A DNA stretch of 18,173 bases from Allofournierella_A excrementavium. Lineage in GTDB: Bacteria > Bacillota > Clostridia > Oscillospirales > Ruminococcaceae. The notes below the pieces were generated by a model that did not search any database, was not told the origin of the DNA, and saw only the letters and a list, made by a program, of their open reading frames with translations. Positions 8,075 to 15,065 of this stretch are shown here, piece after piece. Where the stretch lies: positions 1 through 18,173 of the forward strand of contig DWVE01000047.1 in assembly GCA_019120375.1 (NCBI GenBank), given 5' to 3'. A program made the translations under genes and the position numbers. The stretch's first letter is position 1. Each line of letters opens with the position of its first letter.

Positions 8075-8539
8075 TCACAGTTCAAATGCCTGCCGCAGCG
8101 CATCCAGGGCTGTGTCCTCATCCTCAGCGGCCACCAGCAGGGAAATATCCACCGAGCTGGTGGTGATGAGGTGGATAGGCACCCGGGCCTCTGCCATGAC
8201 CTCCATCACCCTGGAGGCCACACCGCACAGGTTCGGCATGTCCTGCCCGAAGAGGGTCAGTTTGGTGTAACCGCCGCTGATGAGCGGAGCGGGGCCGCTT
8301 TTGCCCGCCGTGACCTGGGGCAGAGTGCGCATCACGATGGACCAGTTATCATACGAGGTGGTGAAGCTCATGGCCGCCACGTCGCCCTGGGGCAGCCCCT
8401 GGCAGATCATGTCCATATTGACCCCGGCCGCCGCGAAGGGGGAGAGGTACCCCGCGGGGCCGCCCTCGCTCTGGCGCACGGCAGGGAAGGCCACCACCAT
8501 GATGTTCTGTTCACTGGAAAGCTGGGAGATGCCGTACAT
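8075..8539 (-). CDS. Stand-alone ACT-domain protein resembling the aspartokinase regulatory part
   Basis: This 154-residue protein appears to be two ACT modules (about 11-80 and 92-154). The stretch SGGYTKLTLFGQDM to HLITTSSVDISLLVA (about 88-137) resembles the C-terminal ACT pair of aspartate kinases, where lysine or threonine binds. No amino-acid kinase domain is present. It is the last gene of the asd-dapA-dapB operon, starting from an ATG behind GGAGG with good spacing, 18 nt after the CapA-like gene. In Bacillus subtilis LysC an internal start yields a similar regulatory beta subunit, so this could be a separate regulatory partner of an aspartokinase encoded elsewhere, or a free amino-acid sensor. 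Which one cannot be told here. Confidence 0.82.
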   Translation of the reverse strand: MYGISQLSSEQNIMVVAFPAVRQSEGGPAGYLSPFAAAGVNMDMICQGLPQGDVAAMSFTTSYDNWSIVMRTLPQVTAGKSGPAPLISGGYTKLTLFGQDMPNLCGVASRVMEVMAEARVPIHLITTSSVDISLLVAAEDEDTALDALRQAFEL

Positions 8540-8557
8540 ATTGCTCTGCCTCCGTTT

Positions 8558-9778
8558 TTATAGATCAAGGAATTGGTTGTCGATGTTGTTCCGCAGGACC
8601 GATTCTATGTAGCTGCGGCTGAAGTCCGGGAAGTTCTCCCGCACACCGTGGCTTTGGGCCAGTTCGTCGGTGTAGTCCTTATAAAGGTAAATGCGTATCT
8701 GGGAATAGTTCTGGCCGTAATGGTTCACCGTAGGATGCAGCATCGGGTCCTTCAGGACCGTCTCGCTGCTTCCGTCCGGCTGGGTGGTCTTTTCCAGTGT
8801 GAAGCTCAGCACCGCGCCGATCATCGTGTCCGCCGTGGACTGGGCGTTCAGGAAATTGCCCAGGGAATAAGCCACAAATACCTGGCGGCCATCCGCCGCA
8901 GTGAGCCACTGTGCGTCCTGCACCACATGGGGGTGAGTTCCGATGACCACGCCGGCTCCCCAGTCGGCCATCTGCTGGGCCAGCGCCCGCTGGGCGTCGG
9001 TGGCTTTGTGGCTGCCCTCCACGCCCCAGTGAACACCCACCACCACAAAGTCCGCCTGCCGGCGGGCCAGTTCGATCTGGTGCTGTATCACGTCGGTCTG
9101 GCTGGTGTAAATGAGGTTCGCTTCCGCCCCGGAGGGAGTGGGGATGCCGTTGGTGAATTCTGTATAAGAAAGATAGGCAATGCGGATGCCATTGGTCTCC
9201 CGGATCACGATGTTGTCGTAGTCTTCTTCGCCCGCGTACAGTCCGCAGGTGACTGCATCTTCCGGCAGGCTGGACCAGAACCGTCTGGTGGCGGCAATGC
9301 CCTCGGCGCCCTTGTCATAGGTGTGGTTGTTCGCCAGACTGAACACTCTGAACCCCGTATCGTACAGCTCGCGCCCCATATCGCCCGGCGTGGAAAAGCA
9401 GGGATAACTGCTTGGCTCCAGTTCATCGTTCACCAGCGTTTCCTGGTTGATCCAGTTCACGTCAAACCCGGCGTAGAAATCCCGCACCGCGTCGTAGCAG
9501 AAGGAAAAATCGTAGCCCTCTTTGCCCTCCGCCTGGGCTCTGCGGGCCGCCTGGTTGTAGATGCCGGTATGGATGAGGTTATCACCCGTGGCGGAAAAGC
9601 ACACCGTGGAAACAGTCGGCATCGGCTCCGGCGTGGGGGAAGGGGAGGGAGCAGGCGTGGGGTCAGGCTGCGCCTGGGAGGCCGCATCCCGCACCGAATC
9701 GACCGCGCTGTCCAGCAGAGGAACGATCATCAGCAGTGCCAGAATGGCAAGCACCAGAACGATCAGTCGTTTCTTCAT
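8558..9778 (-). CDS. CapA-family (PGA_cap) metallophosphatase-like exported or membrane-anchored protein
   Basis: A 406-residue protein with a short positive N-terminus, a hydrophobic segment (about 4-22) and a Pro/Ser/Thr linker (38-55, PDPTPAPSPSPTPEP). A CapA/PgsA fold follows, with the expected conserved pieces: ATGDNLIH (63-70), LANNHTYDKG (148-157), VGVHWGVE (247-254), GTHPHVVQ (280-287) and YSLGNFL (304-310). The Asp, Asn and His residues in these motifs are those that would bind metals. There is no lipobox cysteine, so it is probably held by an uncleaved helix or released by signal peptidase. CapA proteins are named for poly-gamma-glutamate capsule synthesis, but most homologues are of unknown activity, and no capB/capC is nearby. 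It lies 10 nt after dapB with a GAGGGA ribosome binding site, so it is probably co-transcribed with the diaminopimelate genes. Confidence 0.88.
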   Translation of the reverse strand: MKKRLIVLVLAILALLMIVPLLDSAVDSVRDAASQAQPDPTPAPSPSPTPEPMPTVSTVCFSATGDNLIHTGIYNQAARRAQAEGKEGYDFSFCYDAVRDFYAGFDVNWINQETLVNDELEPSSYPCFSTPGDMGRELYDTGFRVFSLANNHTYDKGAEGIAATRRFWSSLPEDAVTCGLYAGEEDYDNIVIRETNGIRIAYLSYTEFTNGIPTPSGAEANLIYTSQTDVIQHQIELARRQADFVVVGVHWGVEGSHKATDAQRALAQQMADWGAGVVIGTHPHVVQDAQWLTAADGRQVFVAYSLGNFLNAQSTADTMIGAVLSFTLEKTTQPDGSSETVLKDPMLHPTVNHYGQNYSQIRIYLYKDYTDELAQSHGVRENFPDFSRSYIESVLRNNIDNQFLDL

Positions 9779-9788
9779 GGTATTTCCC

Positions 9789-10547
9789 TCACAGAAGTTC
9801 CTCCATCAGGTCTTTCATGGTGTAAAGTCCAGGGCCTTTATCCGCAAGGAACACCGCAGCATTCACCGCGCCGTTGGCAAACACACGGCGGGAACCGGCA
9901 CTGTGGCTCAGGGTGATGACCTCATCCGGCCCGCAGAACAAAATCTCATGCTCGCCCACGATGCTGCCGCCCCGCACCGAGTGCAGGCCAATCTCACGGG
10001 GAGAGCGCTTCTGACGCACACTGTGGCGGTCATAGACGTATTCGTAAGGTTCGCTGGCCACCTTGTTGATCTCATCCGCCAGCAGAAGCGCGGTGCCGCT
10101 GGGCGCGTCCAGCTTGTTGTGGTGATGCTTCTCGATGATCTCGATGTCGTAGTCCAGCCCCAGGGCCGTGGCGGCCTGCTGTGCCAGCTGGGCCAGCAGG
10201 TTGATGCCCATGGACATGTTCGCGCTCTTGAACACGGCGCAGCGGGTGCTGGCCTCGGTCAGCAGCTTTTCGGTGTCCTCGTCCAGGCCGGTGGTGCAGA
10301 TGACGCAGGGCAGCGCGTTCTTTGCGCAGAAGCGCAGGGCGTTCCTGGTGGCCGCGGGGCTGGAAAAATCGATGAGCACATCGGCCTCCACGTTCAGTTC
10401 CTCCAGGCTCGCCGCCACGGGGATGGCGCCGCTCTGAGGGGTGACGTCCACGCCGCCCACAACGCGGCAGTCTTCACGCTGTTCGATCAGTTCGCACAGG
10501 ACCTTGCCCATGCGGCCGTTGATGCCCTGAATGATAATGCGGGTCAT
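9789..10547 (-). CDS. dapB: 4-hydroxy-tetrahydrodipicolinate reductase
   Basis: It reduces the DapA product to tetrahydrodipicolinate with NAD(P)H in the lysine/diaminopimelate pathway. The 252-residue protein has the Rossmann nucleotide motif GINGRMG (8-14), the catalytic and substrate segment EKHHHNKLDAPSGTA (139-153) with the family's E-HH--K-D-PSGTA pattern, and RGGSIVGEHEI later, also characteristic. The start ATG at 10545-10547 (complement) has GGAGAAAG a few nt upstream. It is separated from dapA by a 13-bp hairpin that could cut down dapB expression relative to dapA. It runs almost directly into the CapA-like gene. Confidence 0.97.
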   Translation of the reverse strand: MTRIIIQGINGRMGKVLCELIEQREDCRVVGGVDVTPQSGAIPVAASLEELNVEADVLIDFSSPAATRNALRFCAKNALPCVICTTGLDEDTEKLLTEASTRCAVFKSANMSMGINLLAQLAQQAATALGLDYDIEIIEKHHHNKLDAPSGTALLLADEINKVASEPYEYVYDRHSVRQKRSPREIGLHSVRGGSIVGEHEILFCGPDEVITLSHSAGSRRVFANGAVNAAVFLADKGPGLYTMKDLMEELL

Positions 10548-10572
10548 GGTATCTTTCTCCTGTTCTTTTTAC

Positions 10573-10605
10573 AAAAGGCCCGCGCAAAAAACGCGCGGGC
10601 CTTTT
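10573..10605 (-). terminator. Intercistronic hairpin between dapA and dapB (partial terminator or processing site)
   Basis: A 13-bp perfect stem (10573-10585 with 10593-10605; GC core GGCCCGCGC/GCGCGGGCC, A/T ends) has a 7-nt A-rich loop. Read on the minus strand, only TTTT at the end of the stem and then GTAAAAAG follow, so the U-tract is short. It begins about 10 nt after the dapA stop. It could attenuate downstream genes or protect the asd-dapA mRNA; full termination seems unlikely because dapB has no clear promoter of its own. Confidence 0.6.
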
Positions 10606-10615
10606 GGTGTTCCTT

Positions 10616-11503
10616 TTAAATCAGGCCGGCGTTCTGCAGCTCCCGGCGCACCTGTTCGGCGTGGTCGTCGCTCAGGGGCACCAGCGGCAGGCGGCAGGGC
10701 CCGGCCGGAAGGCCCATCATGCCCAGGGCAGCCTTCACGGGGATGGGGTTCACCTCGCAGAACATCGCTTTGCAAAGGCCCATCAGCTGCAGCTGCAGGT
10801 CCAGGCTTTCCTTCGTCTTGCCCTCGAGCCAAAGCTGGCACATGCGGTGCATCGGTTCCGGCGCCACGTTGGAGACCACCGAAATGACGCCCTTGCCGCC
10901 CAGGGCCAGAATGGGCACCACCTGATCGTCGTTGCCGGAATAGAGGGGCAGTTCATCGCCGCACAGCGCGGCGGTCATGGCGATCTGGCTGATGTTGCCG
11001 CTGGCTTCCTTGATGCCGCAGATGAGCGGGTTCTTGGCCAGTTCCTTCGCGGTGGCGGACTCGATGTTCACGCCGGTGCGGGAGGGCACATTGTAGAGGA
11101 TGGCCGGCAGGCCGGCCGCGTCCACGATGGTGTTGAAGCTGGCAACGAGGCCTCTCTGGGTGGTCTTGTTGTAGTAAGGAGTCACCAGCAGAAGCGCGTC
11201 CGCGCCCCGGGCCTTGGCCTCCTTGGACATCTCCACCGCGTGCTCGGTGTAGTTGGAGCCGGTGCCCGCGATGACGGGGATGCGCCCGGCAGCGGTCTCC
11301 ACCGCCACACGGATGCACTCCAGATGCTCGTCGTCCTTCAGAGTGGCGGACTCGCCGGTGGTGCCGCAGATCACAACGGCATCGGTGCCGCCTTTGATCT
11401 GGAACTCGATCAGATCAGCCAGGCCCTTGTAGTCCACACTGCCGTCCGGCAGCATGGGGGTGATGATGGCAACAGCGGCTCCAGTGAAGATCGGCGTTTT
11501 CAT
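10616..11503 (-). CDS. dapA: 4-hydroxy-tetrahydrodipicolinate synthase
   Basis: It condenses pyruvate with aspartate semialdehyde, the branch point towards lysine and diaminopimelate. The 295-residue TIM-barrel protein has GTTGES (47-52), YNVPSRTG (137-144) with catalytic Tyr137, and GIKEASGN with the Schiff-base Lys165. The ATG at 11501-11503 (complement) is chosen because AAAAGGAG lies 9 nt upstream. An in-frame TTG at 11512 would add three residues but would leave no room for the ribosome binding site. That ribosome binding site overlaps the asd stop codon, so the two genes are tightly coupled. I cannot tell from the sequence whether it is feedback-inhibited by lysine. Confidence 0.98.
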   Translation of the reverse strand: MKTPIFTGAAVAIITPMLPDGSVDYKGLADLIEFQIKGGTDAVVICGTTGESATLKDDEHLECIRVAVETAAGRIPVIAGTGSNYTEHAVEMSKEAKARGADALLLVTPYYNKTTQRGLVASFNTIVDAAGLPAILYNVPSRTGVNIESATAKELAKNPLICGIKEASGNISQIAMTAALCGDELPLYSGNDDQVVPILALGGKGVISVVSNVAPEPMHRMCQLWLEGKTKESLDLQLQLMGLCKAMFCEVNPIPVKAALGMMGLPAGPCRLPLVPLSDDHAEQVRRELQNAGLI

Positions 11504-11518
11504 TGCGCTCAACTCCTT

Positions 11519-12598
11519 TTAGTCAAAATAGCCCTTGGCGGCAAGCAGTTCCGCCAGCAGCACGCCGCCGCCTGCAGCGCCCCGCAGGGTGTTGTGGGAC
11601 AGGCAGACGAACTTGTAGTCATACTGGGTATCCGGGCGCAGACGGCCGATGGAAACGGCCATGCCGTTTTCCAGGTTGCGGTCCAGTTTGGTCTGCGGAC
11701 GGTCGTTCTCTTCGAAATAGTGCAGGAAGTGTTTGGGCGCGCTGGGCAGCGCAAGGCGCTGGGCCTCGCCCTCAAAGTTCGCCCAGCGGTCCAGGATCTC
11801 TTCCTTGGCGGGCTTTTTGTCAAAGCTCATGAACACGGCGGCCATGTGCCCATCGGTCACGGGGATGCGCAGGCACTGGGCGGTGATGGAAGGGGAGGCG
11901 GCCGGCACAATGGCGCCGTTCTCCACCTTGCCCCACAGCTTCAGCGGCTCCTGCTCGCTCTTTTCCTCTTCACCGCCGATGTAGGGGATGCAGTTGTCTA
12001 CCATTTCCGGCCAGGTGGCAAAGGTCTTTCCGGCGCCGGAGATTGCCTGATAGGTGCACACCAGCACTTTGGAAAGACCGAATTCGTCTTTCAGCGGGTG
12101 CAGAGCGGGCACATAGCTCTGCAGGGAGCAGTTGGATTTCACCGCCACAAATCCCTTTTTGGTGCCCAGGCGCGCGCGCTGGGCTGCAATGACGTCCAGG
12201 TGCTCGGGGTTGATCTCCGGCACCACCATGGGCACGTCAGGGGTGAAGCGGTGGGCGCTGTTGTTGGAGACCACCGGGCATTCCGCCTTGGCGTAGCTCT
12301 CTTCCAGCGCGCGGATCTCCTCTTTCTTCAGATCCACCGCGCAGAACACGAAATCGACTTTGGAGGCCACTTCTTCCACATGGGAGGCATCCAGCACCAC
12401 CATATTCTTGACCTGCTCCGGCATGGGGTCAGGCATGGCCCAGCGGCTGCCAACGGCCTCTTCGTAGGTCTTGCCCGCCGAACGGGGAGAGGCCGCCACC
12501 ACGGCCAGATGGAACCAGGGATGCTGCGCCAGCAGAGACACGAAACGCTGGCCGACCATGCCGGTGGCGCCCACAACGCCCACTTGATACTGTTTCAT
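11519..12598 (-). CDS. asd: Aspartate-semialdehyde dehydrogenase, archaeal/fungal-type
   Basis: It reduces aspartyl phosphate to aspartate semialdehyde with NADPH, feeding lysine, diaminopimelate, threonine and methionine. The 359-residue protein begins with the nucleotide motif GATGMVGQ (10-17) and contains NNSAHR (112-117), VPEINP, the active-site cysteine in SNCS (Cys157), and ISGAGKTF and GHMAAVF later. Overall length and the segments around Cys157 and PYIGGEEEKSEQEP look like the archaeal/fungal asd subfamily rather than the E. coli or Bacillus type; this subfamily is widespread in Clostridia. The start has an AAAGGAA box about 12 nt upstream. It is the first gene of the minus-strand operon, behind a promoter and an attenuator-like leader. 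Confidence 0.96.
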   Translation of the reverse strand: MKQYQVGVVGATGMVGQRFVSLLAQHPWFHLAVVAASPRSAGKTYEEAVGSRWAMPDPMPEQVKNMVVLDASHVEEVASKVDFVFCAVDLKKEEIRALEESYAKAECPVVSNNSAHRFTPDVPMVVPEINPEHLDVIAAQRARLGTKKGFVAVKSNCSLQSYVPALHPLKDEFGLSKVLVCTYQAISGAGKTFATWPEMVDNCIPYIGGEEEKSEQEPLKLWGKVENGAIVPAASPSITAQCLRIPVTDGHMAAVFMSFDKKPAKEEILDRWANFEGEAQRLALPSAPKHFLHYFEENDRPQTKLDRNLENGMAVSIGRLRPDTQYDYKFVCLSHNTLRGAAGGGVLLAELLAAKGYFD

Positions 12599-12653
12599 AG
12601 TTCACTCGTTCCTTTCCGCAAAGCCCTCTTGTGTTCGCCGGTGCCGGGTGTAT

Positions 12654-12678
12654 AAAAAAAACCGGCTTGAAAACCGGC
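12654..12678 (-). terminator. Attenuator-like hairpin with U-tract in the asd leader
   Basis: Read on the minus strand, GCCGGTT can pair with the later AAGCCGGT (four G-C pairs flanked by G-U and A-U pairs), closing a 4-nt loop, and eight T follow (12661-12654). It lies between the asd promoter and asd, about 55 nt before the gene, so termination here would prevent asd-dapA-dapB expression. The stem is weak. Two CCGGC copies just downstream (complement of 12637-12641 and 12643-12647) can pair with both GCCGG copies (12674-12678 and 12662-12666) and give a stronger alternative fold. Confidence 0.5.
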
Positions 12679-12695
12679 AATGTATGCAATATAAT
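12667..12695 (+). promoter_or_regulatory. sigma-A-type promoter for queA-tgt
   Basis: TTGAAA (12667-12672) and TATAAT (12690-12695) have a 17-nt spacer. The expected start is near 12702, giving a ~97-nt leader before queA. The -35 box lies inside the loop and stem of the asd attenuator-like hairpin on the other strand. Confidence 0.7.
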
Positions 12696-12793
12696 AAATT
12701 AGATTGCATAGCGTGCACAGCGCACCAACACCTTAAAACATGTCTTTACTATAGCATTGCCGTGAAGCAATGTCAATTATCAAGAAAGGCAAT
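12677..12793. repeat. Cluster of six GCAAT/ATTGC motifs in the asd-queA control region
   Basis: GCAAT occurs at 12677-12681, 12686-12690, 12767-12771 and 12789-12793; ATTGC occurs at 12703-12707 and 12756-12760. They form two dyads: TATGCAAT-N12-ATTGCATA (12683-12710) and CATTGC-N6-GCAATG (12755-12772). A given 5-mer would be expected well under once, on either strand, in 117 bp. Operator function is inferred from their position on both promoters. Confidence 0.55.
12748..12776 (-). promoter_or_regulatory. sigma-A-type promoter for asd-dapA-dapB-capA-ACT
   Basis: On the minus strand TTGACA (12776-12771) and TATAGT (12753-12748) have a 17-nt spacer. The expected start is near 12741, giving a ~143-nt leader. 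An inverted repeat CATTGC-N6-GCAATG (12755-12772) fills the spacer and overlaps the -35 box, like an operator. Confidence 0.75.
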
Positions 12794-12798
12794 ACTCC

Positions 12799-13827
12799 AT
12801 GCTGAAAAAAGATTTTTGGTTCGACCTGCCCCATGAACTGATCGCGCAGGAACCCGCCGATCCGCGGGATTCCGCCCGCCTGCTGTGCGTGAAGCGCGGC
12901 AGCGATGAGATCTGCCATCAGGTGTTTCACGATCTGCCTGACCTATTAAATGCCGGCGATCTTCTGGTTGTGAACGATTCCAAGGTTTTGCCCGCACGTT
13001 TGGTGGGCGAAAAGGCCGGAACCGGCGCGGTAAGCGAAATTCTGCTGCTGCGGCAGGTGAAGGGCGACGTCTGGGAGTGTCTGGCAAAGCCCGGCAAGCG
13101 TCTGAAGGCCGGCACCGAGGTCATCTTTGGCGATGGCAGCCTGCGGGCGGTCATCCGGGAAACGATGGAAGACGGCAACAAGCTTGTGGAGTTTTTCTAT
13201 GACACCCAGACCCTCTACGAAAAGCTGGATGAGTTCGGCAAAATGCCTCTGCCGCCCTACATCACCCGCCAGCTGGAGGACCAGAGCCAGTACCAGACCG
13301 TCTATGCCAAGGAGCTGGGCAGCGCCGCCGCTCCCACCGCCGGCCTGCACTTCACGCCGGAACTGATGGACCGCCTGCGCCAGAAAGGCGTGGATTTTGC
13401 CGAGGTGACCCTGCACGTGGGCCTTGGCACCTTCCGCCCGGTGAAGGAGGATGACATCGCCGACCACCAGATGCACTCCGAGTGGTACTGCGTCAGTGAG
13501 GAGACTGCCCGCAAGATCAACGAGACCAAGGCCCGGGGCGGCCGGGTGATCTGCGTGGGCACCACCAGCTGCCGCACGCTGGAGTCGGTGGCGGCCAAAT
13601 ACGGTGAGATCCGTGCCTGCAGCGGCGACACCGATATTTTCCTGTATCCCGGCTGCGAATTCCGCTGCATGGACGGCCTCATCACCAACTTCCATCTTCC
13701 CGAAAGCACGCTCATCATGCTGGTCAGCGCCTTCTATGGCTATGAGCGCACCATGGCCGCCTACAAAGAGGCTGTGGAGCAAAAATACCGCTTTTTCAGC
13801 TTTGGCGACGCCATGCTTATCCTGTAA
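12799..13827 (+). CDS. queA: S-adenosylmethionine:tRNA ribosyltransferase-isomerase
   Basis: QueA moves the ribosyl part of SAM to preQ1 at position 34 of tRNA, making epoxyqueuosine. The 342-residue protein shows the family signatures in order: FDLPHELIAQEP (8-19), VNDSKVLPARL (58-68), YQTVYAKELGSAAAPTAGLHFT (about 164-185), MHSEWY, TNFHLPESTLIMLVSAF and FFSFGDAMLI near the C-terminus. The ATG is 9 nt after GAAAGG. In the queA leader, ATTGCC (12756-12761) can pair with GGCAAT (12788-12793), which overlaps the ribosome binding site, so translation could be affected by RNA structure. tgt follows after 18 nt, making a queuosine operon. Confidence 0.97.
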   Translation: MLKKDFWFDLPHELIAQEPADPRDSARLLCVKRGSDEICHQVFHDLPDLLNAGDLLVVNDSKVLPARLVGEKAGTGAVSEILLLRQVKGDVWECLAKPGKRLKAGTEVIFGDGSLRAVIRETMEDGNKLVEFFYDTQTLYEKLDEFGKMPLPPYITRQLEDQSQYQTVYAKELGSAAAPTAGLHFTPELMDRLRQKGVDFAEVTLHVGLGTFRPVKEDDIADHQMHSEWYCVSEETARKINETKARGGRVICVGTTSCRTLESVAAKYGEIRACSGDTDIFLYPGCEFRCMDGLITNFHLPESTLIMLVSAFYGYERTMAAYKEAVEQKYRFFSFGDAMLIL

Positions 13828-13845
13828 AAGAAAGGAGCTTTACAC

Positions 13846-14979
13846 ATGCCTTACCGCTTGATCAAAACCGAGCACGCCGCACGCCGGGGGCAGTTTGAAA
13901 CGGTGCACGGCACGGTGCAGACGCCCGCGTTCATGAACGTGGCCACCGCCGCCGCCATCAAGGGCGGTCTGTCCGCCTTTGACCTGAAGGACATTGGCTG
14001 CCAGGTGATGCTGTGCAACACCTACCACCTGCACCTGCGTCCGGGGGACAAGCTGGTGGCAGAGCTGGGCGGCCTGCACAAGTTCACCCGCTGGGACGGC
14101 CCCATCCTCACCGACAGCGGCGGATTCCAGGTGTTCAGTCTCGCCAAGCTGCGCAACATCACCGAAGAGGGCGTGACCTTCCACTCCCATCTGGACGGCC
14201 ACAAGATCTTCATGGGCCCGGAAGAGAGCATGCAGATCCAGGCAAATCTCGGTTCCACCATTGCCATGGCCTTCGATGAGTGCGTGGAGAACCCTGCCCA
14301 GTACGACTATGCAAAGGCCAGCTGTGAGCGCACCGTGCGCTGGCTGGCCCGCTGCAAGGCGGAGATGGCACGGCTGAAAAATGAAGGTCTCGCCACCAAC
14401 CCGCACCAGCTGCTGTTCGGCATCAACCAGGGCTGCACCTTTGACGATTTGCGGGTGGAGCACATGAAAACCATCGCGGACATGGACCTGGACGGCTATG
14501 CCATCGGCGGTCTGGCGGTGGGGGAGCCCGCGGAGGAGATGTACCGCATCATCACCGCTGTGGAGCCCTTTGCGCCGAAGGACAAGATCCGCTATCTGAT
14601 GGGCGTGGGCACGCCCGGCAACATCATCGAGGGCGTGTGGCGCGGCGTGGACCTGTTCGACTGCGTCATGCCCAGCCGCAACGCCCGCCACGGCCATCTG
14701 AACACCTGGAGCGGCATCATCAACATCAAGAACCTCAAGTACGAGAAGGACGAACGCCCCATCGACCCGGAGTGCGGCTGCCCCGTCTGCCGCAACTTCA
14801 GCCGCGCCTATCTGCGGCACCTGTTCAAAGCCGACGAGATGCTGGGCATGCGCCTCGCCGTGATGCACAACCTCTATTTCTACAACCATCTCATGGAGCG
14901 TATCCGGGCCGAACTGGACGCCGGGACCTTTGAATCGTTCCATGACCGGTATGTAACTCTGCTGGACACCCGCATTTAA
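13846..14979 (+). CDS. tgt: tRNA-guanine(34) transglycosylase
   Basis: The enzyme swaps guanine 34 of GUN-anticodon tRNAs (Tyr, His, Asn, Asp) for preQ1 in bacteria. The 377-residue protein has the proton-shuttle Asp90 in TDSGGFQVFS, nucleophile Asp272 in FDCVMPSRNARHG, and a zinc site Cys310, Cys312, Cys315 and His341, with the same 31-residue spread as in the Zymomonas enzyme. GGLAVGEP (221-228) is also typical. The start lies 6 nt after AAAGGAGC. No terminator is visible after the gene; a fresh promoter for yajC begins 13 nt later. An alternative preference for queuine salvage cannot be judged, but the coupling to queA suggests the preQ1 route. Confidence 0.98.
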   Translation: MPYRLIKTEHAARRGQFETVHGTVQTPAFMNVATAAAIKGGLSAFDLKDIGCQVMLCNTYHLHLRPGDKLVAELGGLHKFTRWDGPILTDSGGFQVFSLAKLRNITEEGVTFHSHLDGHKIFMGPEESMQIQANLGSTIAMAFDECVENPAQYDYAKASCERTVRWLARCKAEMARLKNEGLATNPHQLLFGINQGCTFDDLRVEHMKTIADMDLDGYAIGGLAVGEPAEEMYRIITAVEPFAPKDKIRYLMGVGTPGNIIEGVWRGVDLFDCVMPSRNARHGHLNTWSGIINIKNLKYEKDERPIDPECGCPVCRNFSRAYLRHLFKADEMLGMRLAVMHNLYFYNHLMERIRAELDAGTFESFHDRYVTLLDTRI

Positions 14980-14991
14980 CGCCGGTTTCAC

Positions 14992-15020
14992 TTGCAAAAT
15001 GCGTGCATATCCGTTATAAT
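14992..15020 (+). promoter_or_regulatory. sigma-A-type promoter for yajC
   Basis: TTGCAA (14992-14997) and a perfect TATAAT (15015-15020) are separated by 17 nt in the 86-nt gap after tgt. The expected start is near 15027, about 39 nt before the yajC ATG. Confidence 0.75.
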
Positions 15021-15065
15021 TGGTTTTAATACGATCCCGGATTTCGAGAGGAGTTAAACAAAACG

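Noticed and set aside
8573..9916. Plus-strand open frame opposite the CapA-like gene and the end of dapB
   Set aside because: Antisense shadow with low-complexity His/Val/Arg composition; the terminator at 8024-8060 gives it no upstream transcription and no ribosome binding site is seen.
10604..12655. 683-codon plus-strand open frame opposite dapA and asd
   Set aside because: It covers two certain minus-strand enzymes and an intergenic region; it is a product of high GC and has no domain.
12699..12731. Ten-codon GTG open frame in the asd leader as an attenuation peptide
   Set aside because: It has no real ribosome binding site and no run of Lys, Thr or Met codons that would sense the pathway product.
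12598..12741. Lysine riboswitch in front of asd
   Set aside because: The leader before the U-tract is well below the ~170 nt needed and the conserved junction sequences are absent.
12702..12798. preQ1 riboswitch in the queA leader
   Set aside because: The short C-rich loop with A-rich tail of preQ1-I, and the larger conserved forms, are not seen.
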